From Cytobacillus horneckiae (GTDB lineage Bacteria > Bacillota > Bacilli > Bacillales > Cytobacillaceae), in the NCBI RefSeq assembly GCF_002835735.1, contig NZ_PISD01000008.1:1-64000 (forward strand): a stretch of 64,000 nucleotides of DNA. Direction: 5' to 3'. The notes below the pieces were generated by a model that saw only the letters and a list, made by a program, of their open reading frames with translations, made no database searches and was not told the DNA's origin. Both the position numbers and the translations under genes were made by a program. Of this stretch, positions 46,680 through 55,555 are shown piece after piece. Positions within the stretch are counted from its first letter, which is position 1; each line of letters begins with the position of its first letter.

Positions 46680-47039
46680 ACTGGGACCAAAATGAGGTGC
46701 GGTCGCGCAGAAAAGGGTCATAGATAGTATAACTGGAACCAAAATGAGTGCGTTCGGGTAGAAAATGGTCATAGAAAGTGTAACTGGAACCAAAAAGGGG
46801 TGCAGTCGCGCAGGAAATGGTCATAGAAAGTGTAACTGGAACCAAAATGAGGTGCGTTCGCGCAGAAAAGGGTCATAGAAAGTGTAACTGGAACCAAAAT
46901 GGGGTGCAGTCAAACAGAAACTGGTTATAGATTGTATAACTGGAACCAAAATAAGGTGCGGTCCCGCAAAAAATGGTCATAGTACGTGTAACTGGAACCA
47001 AAATGAGGTGCAGTCAAACAGAAACTGGCCTTCTCATAT
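46680..47039. repeat. Tandem array 2, ~52-bp period
   Basis: Seven units begin with ACTGG(A/G)ACC at 46680, 46732, 46783, 46835, 46887, 46939 and 46991, spaced 52, 51, 52, 52, 52 and 52 bases. Each holds ACTGGAACCAAAAT followed by a hairpin-like TGCGTTCGCGCA and then TGGTCATAG. It follows the pxp terminator and precedes topB. The 87-codon minus-strand frame across it changes frame between units and is not a gene. Confidence 0.9.
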
Positions 47040-47303
47040 AATCAGTTTTCATCGTCATCACCGGTAATCGGTCTATTCTTCCAAATGCAACCAGCTCATT
47101 TACCGATATAATCTGGACAGCTCTATCTTTTCATTCATAAATCGAGCTACAAAATGAACGTACTTACATAACGCGAAACTCTGCTATATAATATAAGGAG
47201 CTCTGGATAAAGATTTGTGTTTTTACCGATAATCGACCTTAATCATCCAACAATTAAATAAAACATTGATAAATAGACATTTATAGAGGAGGGCTAACCA
47301 TAA
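47040..47303. other. Region between array 2 and topB
   Basis: About 260 bases with AT-rich sequence. TATATAATATAAGGAG near 47190 could hold a -10. Ribosome site GAGGAGG lies before topB. No other structure is evident. Confidence 0.4.
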
Positions 47304-49475
47304 ATGGGACTTGCATTAATCATTGCAGAAAAGCCGGACCAAGGCTTGACGCTTGCGTCCATTTTTAAAATAAAGAAGCATCAAGGATATGTCGAGATTC
47401 TGCCAAATGATGTGTTTCAGGATGGAGCGTATGTGACTTGGGCAGTCGGTCATCTGTGCCAGCTTTCCTCTCCGGAAAAATATGAAGCGAAGTGGAAGAA
47501 ATGGTCGCTTGAAACATTGCCGATGATTCCGCAGCAGTTTACATACGAAGTGACAAAAGACAAAGCGAAACAATTTCATGTGATAAAAAAGCTTCTAGCT
47601 ACGCCCGGACTGACAAAAGTCATTCATGCAGGGGATGCAGGGCGAGAAGGGGAATTAATCATTCGGAATATATTAAGATTAACCAATTGTCGCCTTCCAA
47701 TGAAAAGAATGTGGATTTCTTCCTTAACACCGCATGCCATTAAGGAAGGATTTTTGAATTTATTGGAAGAGGAGAAAACCCGTAATTTATATTATGAAGC
47801 ATATACGAGAGCCTGTGCTGATTGGATTGTAGGCATGAATGCATCAAGGTTATATAGCTTACTGCTGCAGCAAAAGGGATTCTCAGACGTATTTTCAGTT
47901 GGAAGAGTACAGACACCGACACTTGCGCTCATTGTAAAGCGGGAAAATGAAATTGATCAATTTGTATCAGAGCCGTTTTGGGAAGTGCTTGCCAAATTCT
48001 CAGTTCAAGGCAAAAAATATACTGGGAAATGGGAAAACAACGGGGAAACAAGGATTAAAACAAAAGAACTTGCAGAAAAAATTGCAGCCTTTTGCAATGG
48101 GAAACAGGCAGAAGTAGCTGAGGTACAAAGTGAGAAAAAAGAATATTTACCTCCCCTCTTTTATAATCTGTCTGCGCTGCAGGCTGATGCTAACCGCCGA
48201 TATAAATTCCCACCTAAAAAAACGTTGGATGTTCTTCAGCAGCTTTACCAGAAAGGGATGGTGTCGTATCCTCGTTCGGATTCAAGACATGTGACCCCAG
48301 GGGAAGCGGAAAGTTTTTCACTTATACTGAATAAATTATCACAGCAAGCGGACTATGCAAGCTTTTTTCCGATGCCGATTGAGTCCATTCAGCAAAATAA
48401 ACGTTATGTGAATGAGAAAAAGGTAACTGATCATTACGCAATTATTCCGACAGAACAAGTGCCTCGATTAGATAAGCTGTCTGCAGACGAGAAAAAAATA
48501 TATGATATGGTTGCGAAAAGCTTAATCGCTGCACATTATGAAAAAGCGGTGACAGAGTATACAACAGTTAAAACAAAAGTGGATGGCAGAGCTGTATTTA
48601 TTTCAAAAGGGAAAGTACAGCTGGAAGAAGGGTTTAGAAAGGTGATTCCTCAAGTTGAAAAGGATAAGGAAGACATTCTTCCTATTTTGACCGTTGGGGA
48701 AGTCGGCAATACTGATAAAGTGGATGTTAAAGAAAGTAAAACACAGCCACCTAAACGCTATACTGAAGGACAGCTTATTACACTCATGAAAACAGCTGGA
48801 AAATATATAGAAGATAAAGAGCTTGAAAAAGTGTTGATGAAGACGGAAGGATTAGGTACGGAAGCAACTAGAGCCGGCATTATCACAATGTTAAAAGATC
48901 GCAAATACATTGAAATTCGTAAAAATGTTGTTTTTGCAACATCTAAGGCAAAAATTTTGATAGGTGCAATCGGTGAAGAAATTTTAGCTTCACCGGAAAT
49001 GACCGCTAAATGGGAGAGACGGTTAAAAGAGATTTCTGAAGGAACGGCTTCACCTAAACAATTTATGGATCAAACGAATAAGATGATATCATATCTTGTA
49101 CAATCAACAGGGCAAAATGCGGAGGCTTGGTCATTTTCCATAGAAGATCAAGAGAATTTCACACCTAGGGAATATAAAAAGAAACGAACAACCTATTTGG
49201 GCAGTTGCATGTTATGTGATGGAAAAGTAATGGATAAAGGCGAGTTTTATGGTTGTTCAAATTATAAAAACGCGAATTGCCGCTTTACATTATCAAAAAA
49301 AATGATGGGTAAAAGCATTACTCAAAAACTGATTAAACAACTGCTAAAAGACGGAAAAACAGACATGATTGAAGGCTTTAAGAGCAAAGACAAATCATTT
49401 TCAGCCCAGCTTACATGGGATAGAAAAGAAAAAAAGTTGAAATTTCATTTCCCGGACAAGCAATTTTTACCATAG
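47304..49475 (+). CDS. topB: DNA topoisomerase III
   Basis: A 723-residue type IA topoisomerase, close to the 727 residues of B. subtilis TopB. The Toprim start is ALIIAEKPDQGLTLA, with HAGDAGREGELI holding its acidic residues. The catalytic tyrosine is Tyr322 in MVSYPRSDSRHV. A C-terminal zinc-ribbon-like segment (CMLCDGK...GCSN...C) follows. It decatenates DNA and resolves replication and recombination intermediates. The ribosome site is GGAGGG. Confidence 0.93.
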   Translation: MGLALIIAEKPDQGLTLASIFKIKKHQGYVEILPNDVFQDGAYVTWAVGHLCQLSSPEKYEAKWKKWSLETLPMIPQQFTYEVTKDKAKQFHVIKKLLATPGLTKVIHAGDAGREGELIIRNILRLTNCRLPMKRMWISSLTPHAIKEGFLNLLEEEKTRNLYYEAYTRACADWIVGMNASRLYSLLLQQKGFSDVFSVGRVQTPTLALIVKRENEIDQFVSEPFWEVLAKFSVQGKKYTGKWENNGETRIKTKELAEKIAAFCNGKQAEVAEVQSEKKEYLPPLFYNLSALQADANRRYKFPPKKTLDVLQQLYQKGMVSYPRSDSRHVTPGEAESFSLILNKLSQQADYASFFPMPIESIQQNKRYVNEKKVTDHYAIIPTEQVPRLDKLSADEKKIYDMVAKSLIAAHYEKAVTEYTTVKTKVDGRAVFISKGKVQLEEGFRKVIPQVEKDKEDILPILTVGEVGNTDKVDVKESKTQPPKRYTEGQLITLMKTAGKYIEDKELEKVLMKTEGLGTEATRAGIITMLKDRKYIEIRKNVVFATSKAKILIGAIGEEILASPEMTAKWERRLKEISEGTASPKQFMDQTNKMISYLVQSTGQNAEAWSFSIEDQENFTPREYKKKRTTYLGSCMLCDGKVMDKGEFYGCSNYKNANCRFTLSKKMMGKSITQKLIKQLLKDGKTDMIEGFKSKDKSFSAQLTWDRKEKKLKFHFPDKQFLP

Positions 49476-49603
49476 TTCCCAAGTCTACCTTGTCTCCTTC
49501 AGTGAATTATAGTATCATTTTTAATGATGGTTAAAAACCAAGTGAATGAATGTGATTAATGATAGGTTTAGCCTATTTTAGAAATAAGATATGTTTAGCA
49601 AAG

Positions 49604-49671
49604 GTACCAATAGGATAAAACATTGGGGAAAGAACCCTTCCGTCTTATGTTTTACCATTTCAGGTTGGTAC
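49604..49671 (+). promoter_or_regulatory. Long imperfect hairpin upstream of mntR
   Basis: GTACCAA (49604-49610) pairs with TTGGTAC (49665-49671), and GGATAAAACAT (49613-49623) with ATGTTTTACC (49647-49656). An inner GGGAAAG/CCTTCC may pair too. It ends 28 bases before the mntR ATG. Confidence 0.7.
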
Positions 49672-49699
49672 TTATGCTTTTCTTTATGGGAGGGTCCTC

Positions 49700-50119
49700 A
49701 TGCCAACACCAAGTATGGAAGATTATATTGAACAAATTTACTTGTTGATAGAAGAAAAAGGTTATGCCCGAGTATCGGATATTGCGGAAGCGCTATCAGT
49801 CCATCCATCTTCGGTTACGAAAATGGTTCAAAAACTGGATAAAGACGAATATCTCGTATATGAGAAATACCGGGGCCTTGTTCTTACTGCAAAAGGGAAG
49901 AAAATTGGCAAGAGGCTAGTTTATCGACATGAGTTATTGGAACAAATGCTTAAAATTATCGGTGTAAAAGATGAGCATATTTATGAAGATGTCGAAGGAA
50001 TAGAGCATCACCTCAGCTGGGATGCGATTGATCGGATTGGAGATTTAGTCCAATATTTTGAAGAAGATAAATCGAGAATAGAAGCGTTAAGAATTGTTCA
50101 AAAGAATAATGAAGAATAA
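49700..50119 (+). CDS. mntR: Manganese-dependent regulator MntR
   Basis: A 139-residue DtxR-family repressor. Metal ligands Asp8, Glu11, His77, Glu99, Glu102 and His103 are all present, and the helix-turn-helix is [20 protein letters not shown]. When Mn2+ binds, it represses Mn uptake genes, here most likely mntABCD through the box at 37992. It ends with a good terminator. An elaborate hairpin in its leader hints at extra control. Confidence 0.94.
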   Translation: MPTPSMEDYIEQIYLLIEEKGYARVSDIAEALSVHPSSVTKMVQKLDKDEYLVYEKYRGLVLTAKGKKIGKRLVYRHELLEQMLKIIGVKDEHIYEDVEGIEHHLSWDAIDRIGDLVQYFEEDKSRIEALRIVQKNNEE

Positions 50120-50120
50120 T

Positions 50121-50171
50121 AACAGAGCTGTCCAACTAGTCACATGGCTTAATGGATAGCTCTGTTATTGT
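50121..50171 (+). terminator. mntR terminator
   Basis: AACAGAGCTGTCCA pairs with TGGATAGCTCTGTT around a long loop, followed by ATTGTTTTG. Confidence 0.75.
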
Positions 50172-50219
50172 TTTGTCTATGTTTATGGTTTGACAAAAAA
50201 GGTATTTTTATCACAGATT

Positions 50220-50314
50220 AACGGGCAGTAAGCCCGACCTAAAAGTTTAGAGGGATCGAAGAAGCATAGGTGTGGGATGAAGGAAAACCCCAACTGATTG
50301 AAGTTTCACTTTAT
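50220..50314 (+). repeat. Dispersed structured repeat, copy E
   Basis: Starts AACGGGCAGTAAGCCCGACCT with the conserved loop. It then jumps from GGTGTGGGATGAAGGAAAACC to the 3' part CAACTGATTGAAGTTTCACTTTAT. The middle (GCCCGATTGG... and the first arm of hairpin 2) is deleted. Confidence 0.75.
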
Positions 50315-50384
50315 AAATGTGAAACTTTTTCTTTATAAATATCGTACATATAAAAACGGGAAAATACATAAAGGGTGAAGTTGA

Positions 50385-51077
50385 ATGACACAGTTTGATT
50401 GGTCAAAGGCAGCAGAAAAACAATGGGATGAAAGGGCAGATGGCTGGAATGCAAGATCAAGGGAAATGTGGGAAGCCGGCAGCAGAAAGGATATTACTCC
50501 ACTTTTCTTAAAATACTTAAAACCGCATAGCAAAGTGTGTGATTTAGGGTGCGGGGACGGTTATGGCGCTCTTAAGCTAGCGAAAGCGAATATGGATGTC
50601 ACCGGAATTGATGTAGCGGAAGAAATGATAGAAAAAGCTAAAGCGATTAATGAAGGATATACAAGTACGTTTTTAAAAGGTGATATTGCTTCCCTGCCTT
50701 TTGCGGATGATTGCTTTGATGGTATCTTGGCAATAAATTCGCTTGAATGGACAGAGGATCCTTATCGCGTACTTGAAGAAGTAAAAAGGGTGCTGAAGCG
50801 AGATGCATATGCTTGTATTGGCATTTTAGGCCCAACTGCCGGACCAAGGGAAAATAGCTATTCACGGTTATTAGGGAAAAAAGTGATATGCAACACAATG
50901 ATGCCATGGGAATTTGAAAAGATTTCACTAGCGCTAGGGTTTGAAAAAGTCGATGAATTGGGTGTATATAAAAAGGCAGCAGACCTTCTGCCAAAAGGTG
51001 CGTTGCCACTTGAATTAAAACAGTCTTTGTCATTTATGTGGGTGTTTATATTAAAAAATAGAGGGGTGAGGCTATGA
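50385..51077 (+). CDS. Class I SAM-dependent methyltransferase
   Basis: A 230-residue protein with VCDLGCGDGYGALKLAK (SAM motif I), VTGIDVAEEMIEKA, LPFADDCFDGILAINSLEW and VLEEVKRVLKRDAY. It is a UbiE/SmtA-like methyltransferase of unknown substrate. It overlaps the AIM24 gene by four bases (ATGA), so the two are coupled. Confidence 0.88.
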   Translation: MTQFDWSKAAEKQWDERADGWNARSREMWEAGSRKDITPLFLKYLKPHSKVCDLGCGDGYGALKLAKANMDVTGIDVAEEMIEKAKAINEGYTSTFLKGDIASLPFADDCFDGILAINSLEWTEDPYRVLEEVKRVLKRDAYACIGILGPTAGPRENSYSRLLGKKVICNTMMPWEFEKISLALGFEKVDELGVYKKAADLLPKGALPLELKQSLSFMWVFILKNRGVRL

Positions 51078-51766
51078 ACCGCTATTCATTGGAAGAATTT
51101 GTTGATGCAACAAGGCAGGAAGATAAAGGGGAAGGATTATTTGAATTAGAAACACCGAGACTGCTAGAGATTAATTTAACGGATCAAATTTGGGCAAAGT
51201 CTGGTGCGATGATTTCCTATCAAGGGAACATAAAATTTGCGCGTGAAGGTATTTTGGAACATGGCTTAGGAAAAATGTTCAAAAGAGCATTTTCCGGCGA
51301 AGGCTCAGCACTAATGAAGGCTACTGGGAATGGAAAGCTATACGTTGCAGATCAAGGCAAGAAAATTTCAATTATCCGGCTAGCTGGAGAAGCATTTTAT
51401 GTTAGTGGCAATGACCTGTTAGCTTTTGAGCCTTCGCTTAAATGGGATATTAAACTCATGAGAAAAATTGCTGGCATGTTATCAGGCGGGCTATTTAATA
51501 TTCGTTTGGAAGGGTATGGAATGGTTGCAATCACGTCGCATTATGAGCCTTTAACATTAGTGGTTTCGCCAAATCAGCCCGTATACACTGATCCAAATGC
51601 AACAGTTGCCTGGTCAGGCAATCTTCAGCCTGAATTTGTCGCAGATGTATCTCTTAAGACATTTGTAGGTAGAGGCAGCGGCGACTCGCTGCAAATGAAA
51701 TTTACAGGTGACGGCTTTGTTGTCGTCCAGCCGTTTGAGGAAGGTTATTTTTCTAACGATTCATAA
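51074..51766 (+). CDS. AIM24-family protein
   Basis: A 230-residue beta-rich protein with WAKSGAMISYQGNIKFAREG, SGEGSALMKATGNGKLYVADQG, FYVSGNDLLAFEPSLKWDI and GFVVVQPFEE, marking the AIM24 (TraP-like) family. In bacteria its role is unknown. It is coupled to the preceding methyltransferase gene by an ATGA overlap. Confidence 0.85.
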   Translation: MNRYSLEEFVDATRQEDKGEGLFELETPRLLEINLTDQIWAKSGAMISYQGNIKFAREGILEHGLGKMFKRAFSGEGSALMKATGNGKLYVADQGKKISIIRLAGEAFYVSGNDLLAFEPSLKWDIKLMRKIAGMLSGGLFNIRLEGYGMVAITSHYEPLTLVVSPNQPVYTDPNATVAWSGNLQPEFVADVSLKTFVGRGSGDSLQMKFTGDGFVVVQPFEEGYFSNDS

Positions 51767-51778
51767 ATAAGTAATCAA

Positions 51779-51809
51779 AAAAGCAGTGAAGAGCTACTTC
51801 ACTGCTTTC
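51779..51809. terminator. Bidirectional terminator between AIM24 and metA
   Basis: AAAGCAGTGAA pairs with TTCACTGCTTT around GAGCTAC. The minus strand continues TTTTTTGATT, the plus strand CATTG. Confidence 0.85.
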
Positions 51810-51819
51810 ATTGTATAAG

Positions 51820-52728
51820 TTAGTCCCATTCAAAAGGTGTTTCCTGATACACATAGTAGTTTAACCAGTTAGAGAAAAGCAGGTGAGCATGAGAGCGCCA
51901 TGTATTGCGAGGCGTCTTCTCCGGATCATCATTAGGGAAATAGTGGTTTGGGAGTTTAATAGCCAAACCTTTGCTGTGATCACGATAGTATTCCTCTGCA
52001 AGTGTCATAGCTTCATATTCAAGATGGCCTGTAATCATAATTTGTTTGCCATTATTTGCACTCATGATAAATGCACCAGCTTCATCCGAAGTTGATAGAA
52101 CCTTGATTTCAGGATGATTTGTCAGCATTGCCAACGATACATCGGTATGTCTGGAATGCGGCGCAGTATAAAAATCATCAAAGCCCCGCAATAATTTCTC
52201 AGACCAGTCATGGACTTTATGGTCAAATACGCCAAAGCATTTATCAGATAATGGATACTTATCAATGCCAAAGTGATGATAAAGAGCAGCCTGAGCTCCC
52301 CAGCATATGTGTAAAGTAGAAGTGACATGGCTCTTCGTCCATTCCATAATAGCCATAAGCTCATCCCAGTAATCAACTTGTTCAAATTGAAGAAGCTCAA
52401 CAGGAGCGCCTGTAATAATCATTCCATCAAATTTACGATCTTTTATTTTCGTAAAGGTGGTATAAAATTGTTCGAGATGAAGCGGACTTGTATTTTTAGA
52501 TTGATGTGTCTCTGTTTTCAAAAAGGTAATATTGACTTGAAGCGGTGTGTTTCCAAGCAATCTTAATAGATGCGCTTCTGTTTTTTCCTTTTGTGGCATC
52601 AAATTTAAAATAAGAATATTTAAAGGGCGGATATCTTGGCATTGTGCACGATTTTCATCCATTATAAATATATTTTCATCCTCCAAAATCTCCCTTGCCG
52701 GAAGCCCCTGCGGAATGGTGATAGGCAA
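51820..52728 (-). CDS. metA: Homoserine O-acetyltransferase MetA
   Basis: A 302-residue MetA-fold enzyme. Catalytic residues are Cys142 (HICWGAQA), His235 and Glu237 (ITGHLEYE). Residue 111 is Glu in [10 protein letters not shown]; in B. cereus-type enzymes Glu111 favours acetyl-CoA over succinyl-CoA. It makes O-acetylhomoserine for methionine synthesis. Repeat copy F lies just upstream, 28 bases before the ATG, so the promoter may lie in or beyond it. I saw no SAM riboswitch. Confidence 0.93.
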   Translation of the reverse strand: MPITIPQGLPAREILEDENIFIMDENRAQCQDIRPLNILILNLMPQKEKTEAHLLRLLGNTPLQVNITFLKTETHQSKNTSPLHLEQFYTTFTKIKDRKFDGMIITGAPVELLQFEQVDYWDELMAIMEWTKSHVTSTLHICWGAQAALYHHFGIDKYPLSDKCFGVFDHKVHDWSEKLLRGFDDFYTAPHSRHTDVSLAMLTNHPEIKVLSTSDEAGAFIMSANNGKQIMITGHLEYEAMTLAEEYYRDHSKGLAIKLPNHYFPNDDPEKTPRNTWRSHAHLLFSNWLNYYVYQETPFEWD

Positions 52729-52755
52729 ATGATCATCTCCTAGTGCGAACTTTCA

Positions 52756-52905
52756 ATAAAGTGAAACTTCCATCAGTGGGGGGTTTCCTTCATCCCCCAC
52801 TGATGGTTAGTTGAACCAATCGGACTTTTACGGGCAGTTGATCTCCCACTTATCCTTTTTGATTCATTTCCAAAGTCTTCTCGTTAAGAGTCTTACTGCC
52901 CGTTA
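52756..52905 (-). repeat. Dispersed structured repeat, copy F (minus strand)
   Basis: The most complete copy, about 150 bp, read on the minus strand. The first stem pairs ACGGGCAGT with ACTGCCCGT but its inner loop differs from the other copies. The second hairpin is perfect: ATCAGTGGGGGATGAAGG against CCCCCCACTGAT, followed by GGAAGTTTCACTTTAT. Confidence 0.8.
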
Positions 52906-53078
52906 AAGCGGGATAAATTCATTATAAAGACGTTTAACTTATTGGGCAATGATTAAATCTTAAATTTGTTTAATAATTTCCGAATTTAAGCATAATAATA
53001 TCGCTTTTTTATCATTAGGAAATGATACAATAGGTAATGGTATGAAATTGATTTGTCTACATAGGAGGATAAACCAAC
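52906..53078. other. Region between metA/repeat F and fhs
   Basis: AT-rich divergent region with a fhs ribosome site GGAGGATAA at its end. TTATCATTAGGAAATGATACAAT near 53008-53030 could hold a -10 (TACAAT) for fhs. Confidence 0.4.
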
Positions 53079-54764
53079 ATGAATGCAAACTCTGTAAAAT
53101 CTGATATAGAAATTGCCCAGGCAGCAACCATGAAGCCAATTATGGAAATTGGTGAAAAGGTCGGATTAATGCCAGATGATTTAGAGTTATTTGGAAAATA
53201 TAAAGCGAAGTTATCAAATGAAGCTTTAAGTCGAATAAATAGAAATGAGAACGGCAAAGTCATTTTAGTCACTGCGATTAATCCTACACCTGCTGGCGAA
53301 GGGAAATCTACAGTGACAGTCGGATTAGGTGATGCGCTAAATAGATTAGGTAAAAATGCGATGATTGCCATGCGTGAACCATCTCTTGGTCCTACGATGG
53401 GAGTAAAAGGCGGTGCAACCGGCGGCGGTTACGCTCAAGTATTGCCGATGGAGGATATTAATCTTCATTTTACTGGTGATATCCATGCGATTACAACGGC
53501 AAACAATGCATTAGCAGCATTAATCGATAATCATCTTCAGCAGGGGAACGAGCTGAAAATTGACCAGCGAAGGATTGTTTGGAAAAGGGTACTGGATTTA
53601 AATGACCGTGCGCTACGAAAAGTGATCATCGGTCTTGGAGGCCCTGTTCAGGGAGTGCCAAGGGAGGATGGATTTGATATCACTGTTGCTTCTGAAGTAA
53701 TGGCTGTTTTATGCTTGGCAAATGATTTACAGGATCTTAAGAAAAAATTAGGTAAGATGGTCATTGCTTATAATATTGATCGTCAGCCTGTCACAGTTTC
53801 TGATCTTGGTGCAGAAGGAGCGCTTGCATTACTTTTAAAAGAAGCTGTGAAGCCTAACATAGTCCAAACGCTGGAGCATACGCCAGCTCTCATACATGGC
53901 GGTCCGTTTGCAAATATTGCGCATGGCTGCAACAGCGTCATAGCTACGAAAGCTGCGGCTAAGCTGGCGGATTATGTAGTGACCGAAGCTGGTTTTGGCG
54001 CAGATTTAGGAGCGGAAAAATTCCTTCATATTAAAGCTAGAAGCGCAGGAATTAAACCAGAAGCAGTTGTTATCGTGGCAACAGTTCGCGCTTTAAAAAT
54101 GCATGGCGGACTTAGAAAAGATCAATTAGCAACCGAAGATATTGAGGCATTGACAACTGGATTTGCAAACTTGAAAAAGCATGTTGAAACAATCGAAAGC
54201 TTTGGTTTGCCGTTTGTTGTCGCAATTAACCGGTTTGTTCATGATACAGACAACGAATTAAAGGTATTGTCGGCATTATGCGACCAATATCAAATTCCTT
54301 ATGCAATGACAGAAGTATGGGAGCATGGTGGAGAAGGCGGCATTTTACTCGCAGAAAAGGTTTTGAAATTGATTGACAATAAACAATCTAATTTTGAGGC
54401 GTTATATAATATTAAGGATTCATTAGAGGAGAAAATTAACGCAATAGCAAAAAAGGTTTACGGTGCTGGACAAGTTGATTTTACCGCAAAAGCAAGAAAG
54501 CAAATGCAGGATTTTACTGCCCAAGGATGGAGCAGCTTACCGATCTGTATGGCGAAAACGCAATATTCATTATCTGATGATCCTGCAAAGCTTGGAAGAC
54601 CGGAAGACTTTTCAATTACTATAAGAGAACTTAAGCCTTCTATTGGTGCAGGATTTATCGTTGCATTGACAGGAGATGTCATGACGATGCCAGGCTTGCC
54701 AAAAGCCCCTGCCGCGATGAAAATGGATGTAGATGAAAATGGAAATGCCATTGGATTATTTTAA
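53079..54764 (+). CDS. fhs: Formate-tetrahydrofolate ligase
   Basis: A 561-residue enzyme with the ATP motif [18 protein letters not shown], the family block [22 protein letters not shown] and the C-terminal [15 protein letters not shown]. It makes 10-formyl-THF from formate, ATP and THF for purine and formyl-Met synthesis. Ribosome site GGAGGATAAACC. A strong terminator follows. It appears to be monocistronic. Confidence 0.95.
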   Translation: MNANSVKSDIEIAQAATMKPIMEIGEKVGLMPDDLELFGKYKAKLSNEALSRINRNENGKVILVTAINPTPAGEGKSTVTVGLGDALNRLGKNAMIAMREPSLGPTMGVKGGATGGGYAQVLPMEDINLHFTGDIHAITTANNALAALIDNHLQQGNELKIDQRRIVWKRVLDLNDRALRKVIIGLGGPVQGVPREDGFDITVASEVMAVLCLANDLQDLKKKLGKMVIAYNIDRQPVTVSDLGAEGALALLLKEAVKPNIVQTLEHTPALIHGGPFANIAHGCNSVIATKAAAKLADYVVTEAGFGADLGAEKFLHIKARSAGIKPEAVVIVATVRALKMHGGLRKDQLATEDIEALTTGFANLKKHVETIESFGLPFVVAINRFVHDTDNELKVLSALCDQYQIPYAMTEVWEHGGEGGILLAEKVLKLIDNKQSNFEALYNIKDSLEEKINAIAKKVYGAGQVDFTAKARKQMQDFTAQGWSSLPICMAKTQYSLSDDPAKLGRPEDFSITIRELKPSIGAGFIVALTGDVMTMPGLPKAPAAMKMDVDENGNAIGLF

Positions 54765-54787
54765 CTAACAATAACTATATTAAAAAG

Positions 54788-54826
54788 AAGGCATTCGCTA
54801 AAAGTACTCGGCGAACGCCTTTTTTA
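54788..54826 (+). terminator. fhs terminator
   Basis: AAGGCATTCGC pairs with GCGAACGCCTT with one mismatch, followed by TTTTT. Confidence 0.85.
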
Positions 54827-54862
54827 AAAGGATACCAAAGCATAACTTTGAAATTCGAAAAC

Positions 54863-54978
54863 TGTCTAGCTCAAGCGCCATCCCCTCAAGGTCACAAGCC
54901 GATACCCTAGAAAGGTAAAGAACGCCTTCACGTAAGGCTCGTGCTTGTCGTGAGTGAGCAAGGCGCTTGCGCTTTTCT
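54863..54978. repeat. Intergenic repeat of the 'GTCTAGCTC' type
   Basis: Starts TGTCTAGCTCAAGCGCC and ends AAGGCGCTTGCGCTTTTC, so the ends pair (AAGCGCC/GGCGCTT) around a ~80-base body with ACGCCTTCACGTAAGGCTC. I recall this class as frequent in Bacillus intergenic DNA. It is distinct from copies A-F. Confidence 0.55.
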
Positions 54979-54996
54979 TAAAGAGGGAATGAAGCA

Positions 54997-55515
54997 ATGT
55001 TTGATCCAACAGCTTTTGAAAATATGAAGGTCGTACTAGAAGGGCATTTATATGATTATGATTTAATTGGAGAAATTAGTATTATTGATAGAAACGATAT
55101 TGTGAATACATCGAAGTTGTCTCGTCAGTATGAATTAACGTTTATAGAAAGTGATGAGAGACTATATTGTCAGATTGTGTTAAAAGCTGATTTAAAACAA
55201 TTAGCTGCCGAGCTTTTACCTGTACATAGCAATGAAAATGAAGCGGGCTGCAAGCTGTTCCTCCGCTTTGTCTTGAAGCATAAAGATGACATGAAACTAA
55301 TGGAAAGCACGAAAGCAGTGGTCTCTAACATTTGGGGAGTATCTAGAACTGTGAACCAAATCATAAAATATAATACGAAAGATAAACATGAAGTTGAAAA
55401 TGAAATGACTGTTTCATTTAACCGTCTTATCTATGAAGACCAAATGGATGATTTACTTGTGATGGTTGAGCATATGCGCGAAACTTTAAAGCAATTAAGC
55501 AAGGTAATCGAATAA
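54997..55515 (+). CDS. Hypothetical protein, 172 residues
   Basis: Starts at an ATG 7-8 bases after AGAGGGA. The chain begins MFDPTAFENMKVVLEGHLYDYDL and ends in a helical segment MDDLLVMVEHMRETLKQLSKVIE. FLRFVLKHKDDM and SFNRLIYEDQMDD suggest a mixed fold; there is no signal or membrane helix. I do not recognise it. It is likely real because of its length, start and following terminator. Confidence 0.7.
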   Translation: MFDPTAFENMKVVLEGHLYDYDLIGEISIIDRNDIVNTSKLSRQYELTFIESDERLYCQIVLKADLKQLAAELLPVHSNENEAGCKLFLRFVLKHKDDMKLMESTKAVVSNIWGVSRTVNQIIKYNTKDKHEVENEMTVSFNRLIYEDQMDDLLVMVEHMRETLKQLSKVIE

Positions 55516-55555
55516 TCAGTGGTTTAACCAGGTTGCTTGATGTTAAAAATGATAT

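Noticed and set aside
46582..46845. 87-codon minus-strand gene across array 2
   Set aside because: The ~52-bp unit is not a multiple of three, so the apparent protein changes frame along the repeats. No ribosome site.
49604..49671. Manganese riboswitch (yybP-ykoY) before mntR
   Set aside because: The conserved loop sequences of that class are not visible; only a long hairpin is present.
52729..52905. SAM riboswitch upstream of metA
   Set aside because: The structured DNA there is repeat copy F; no S-box core sequences were found.
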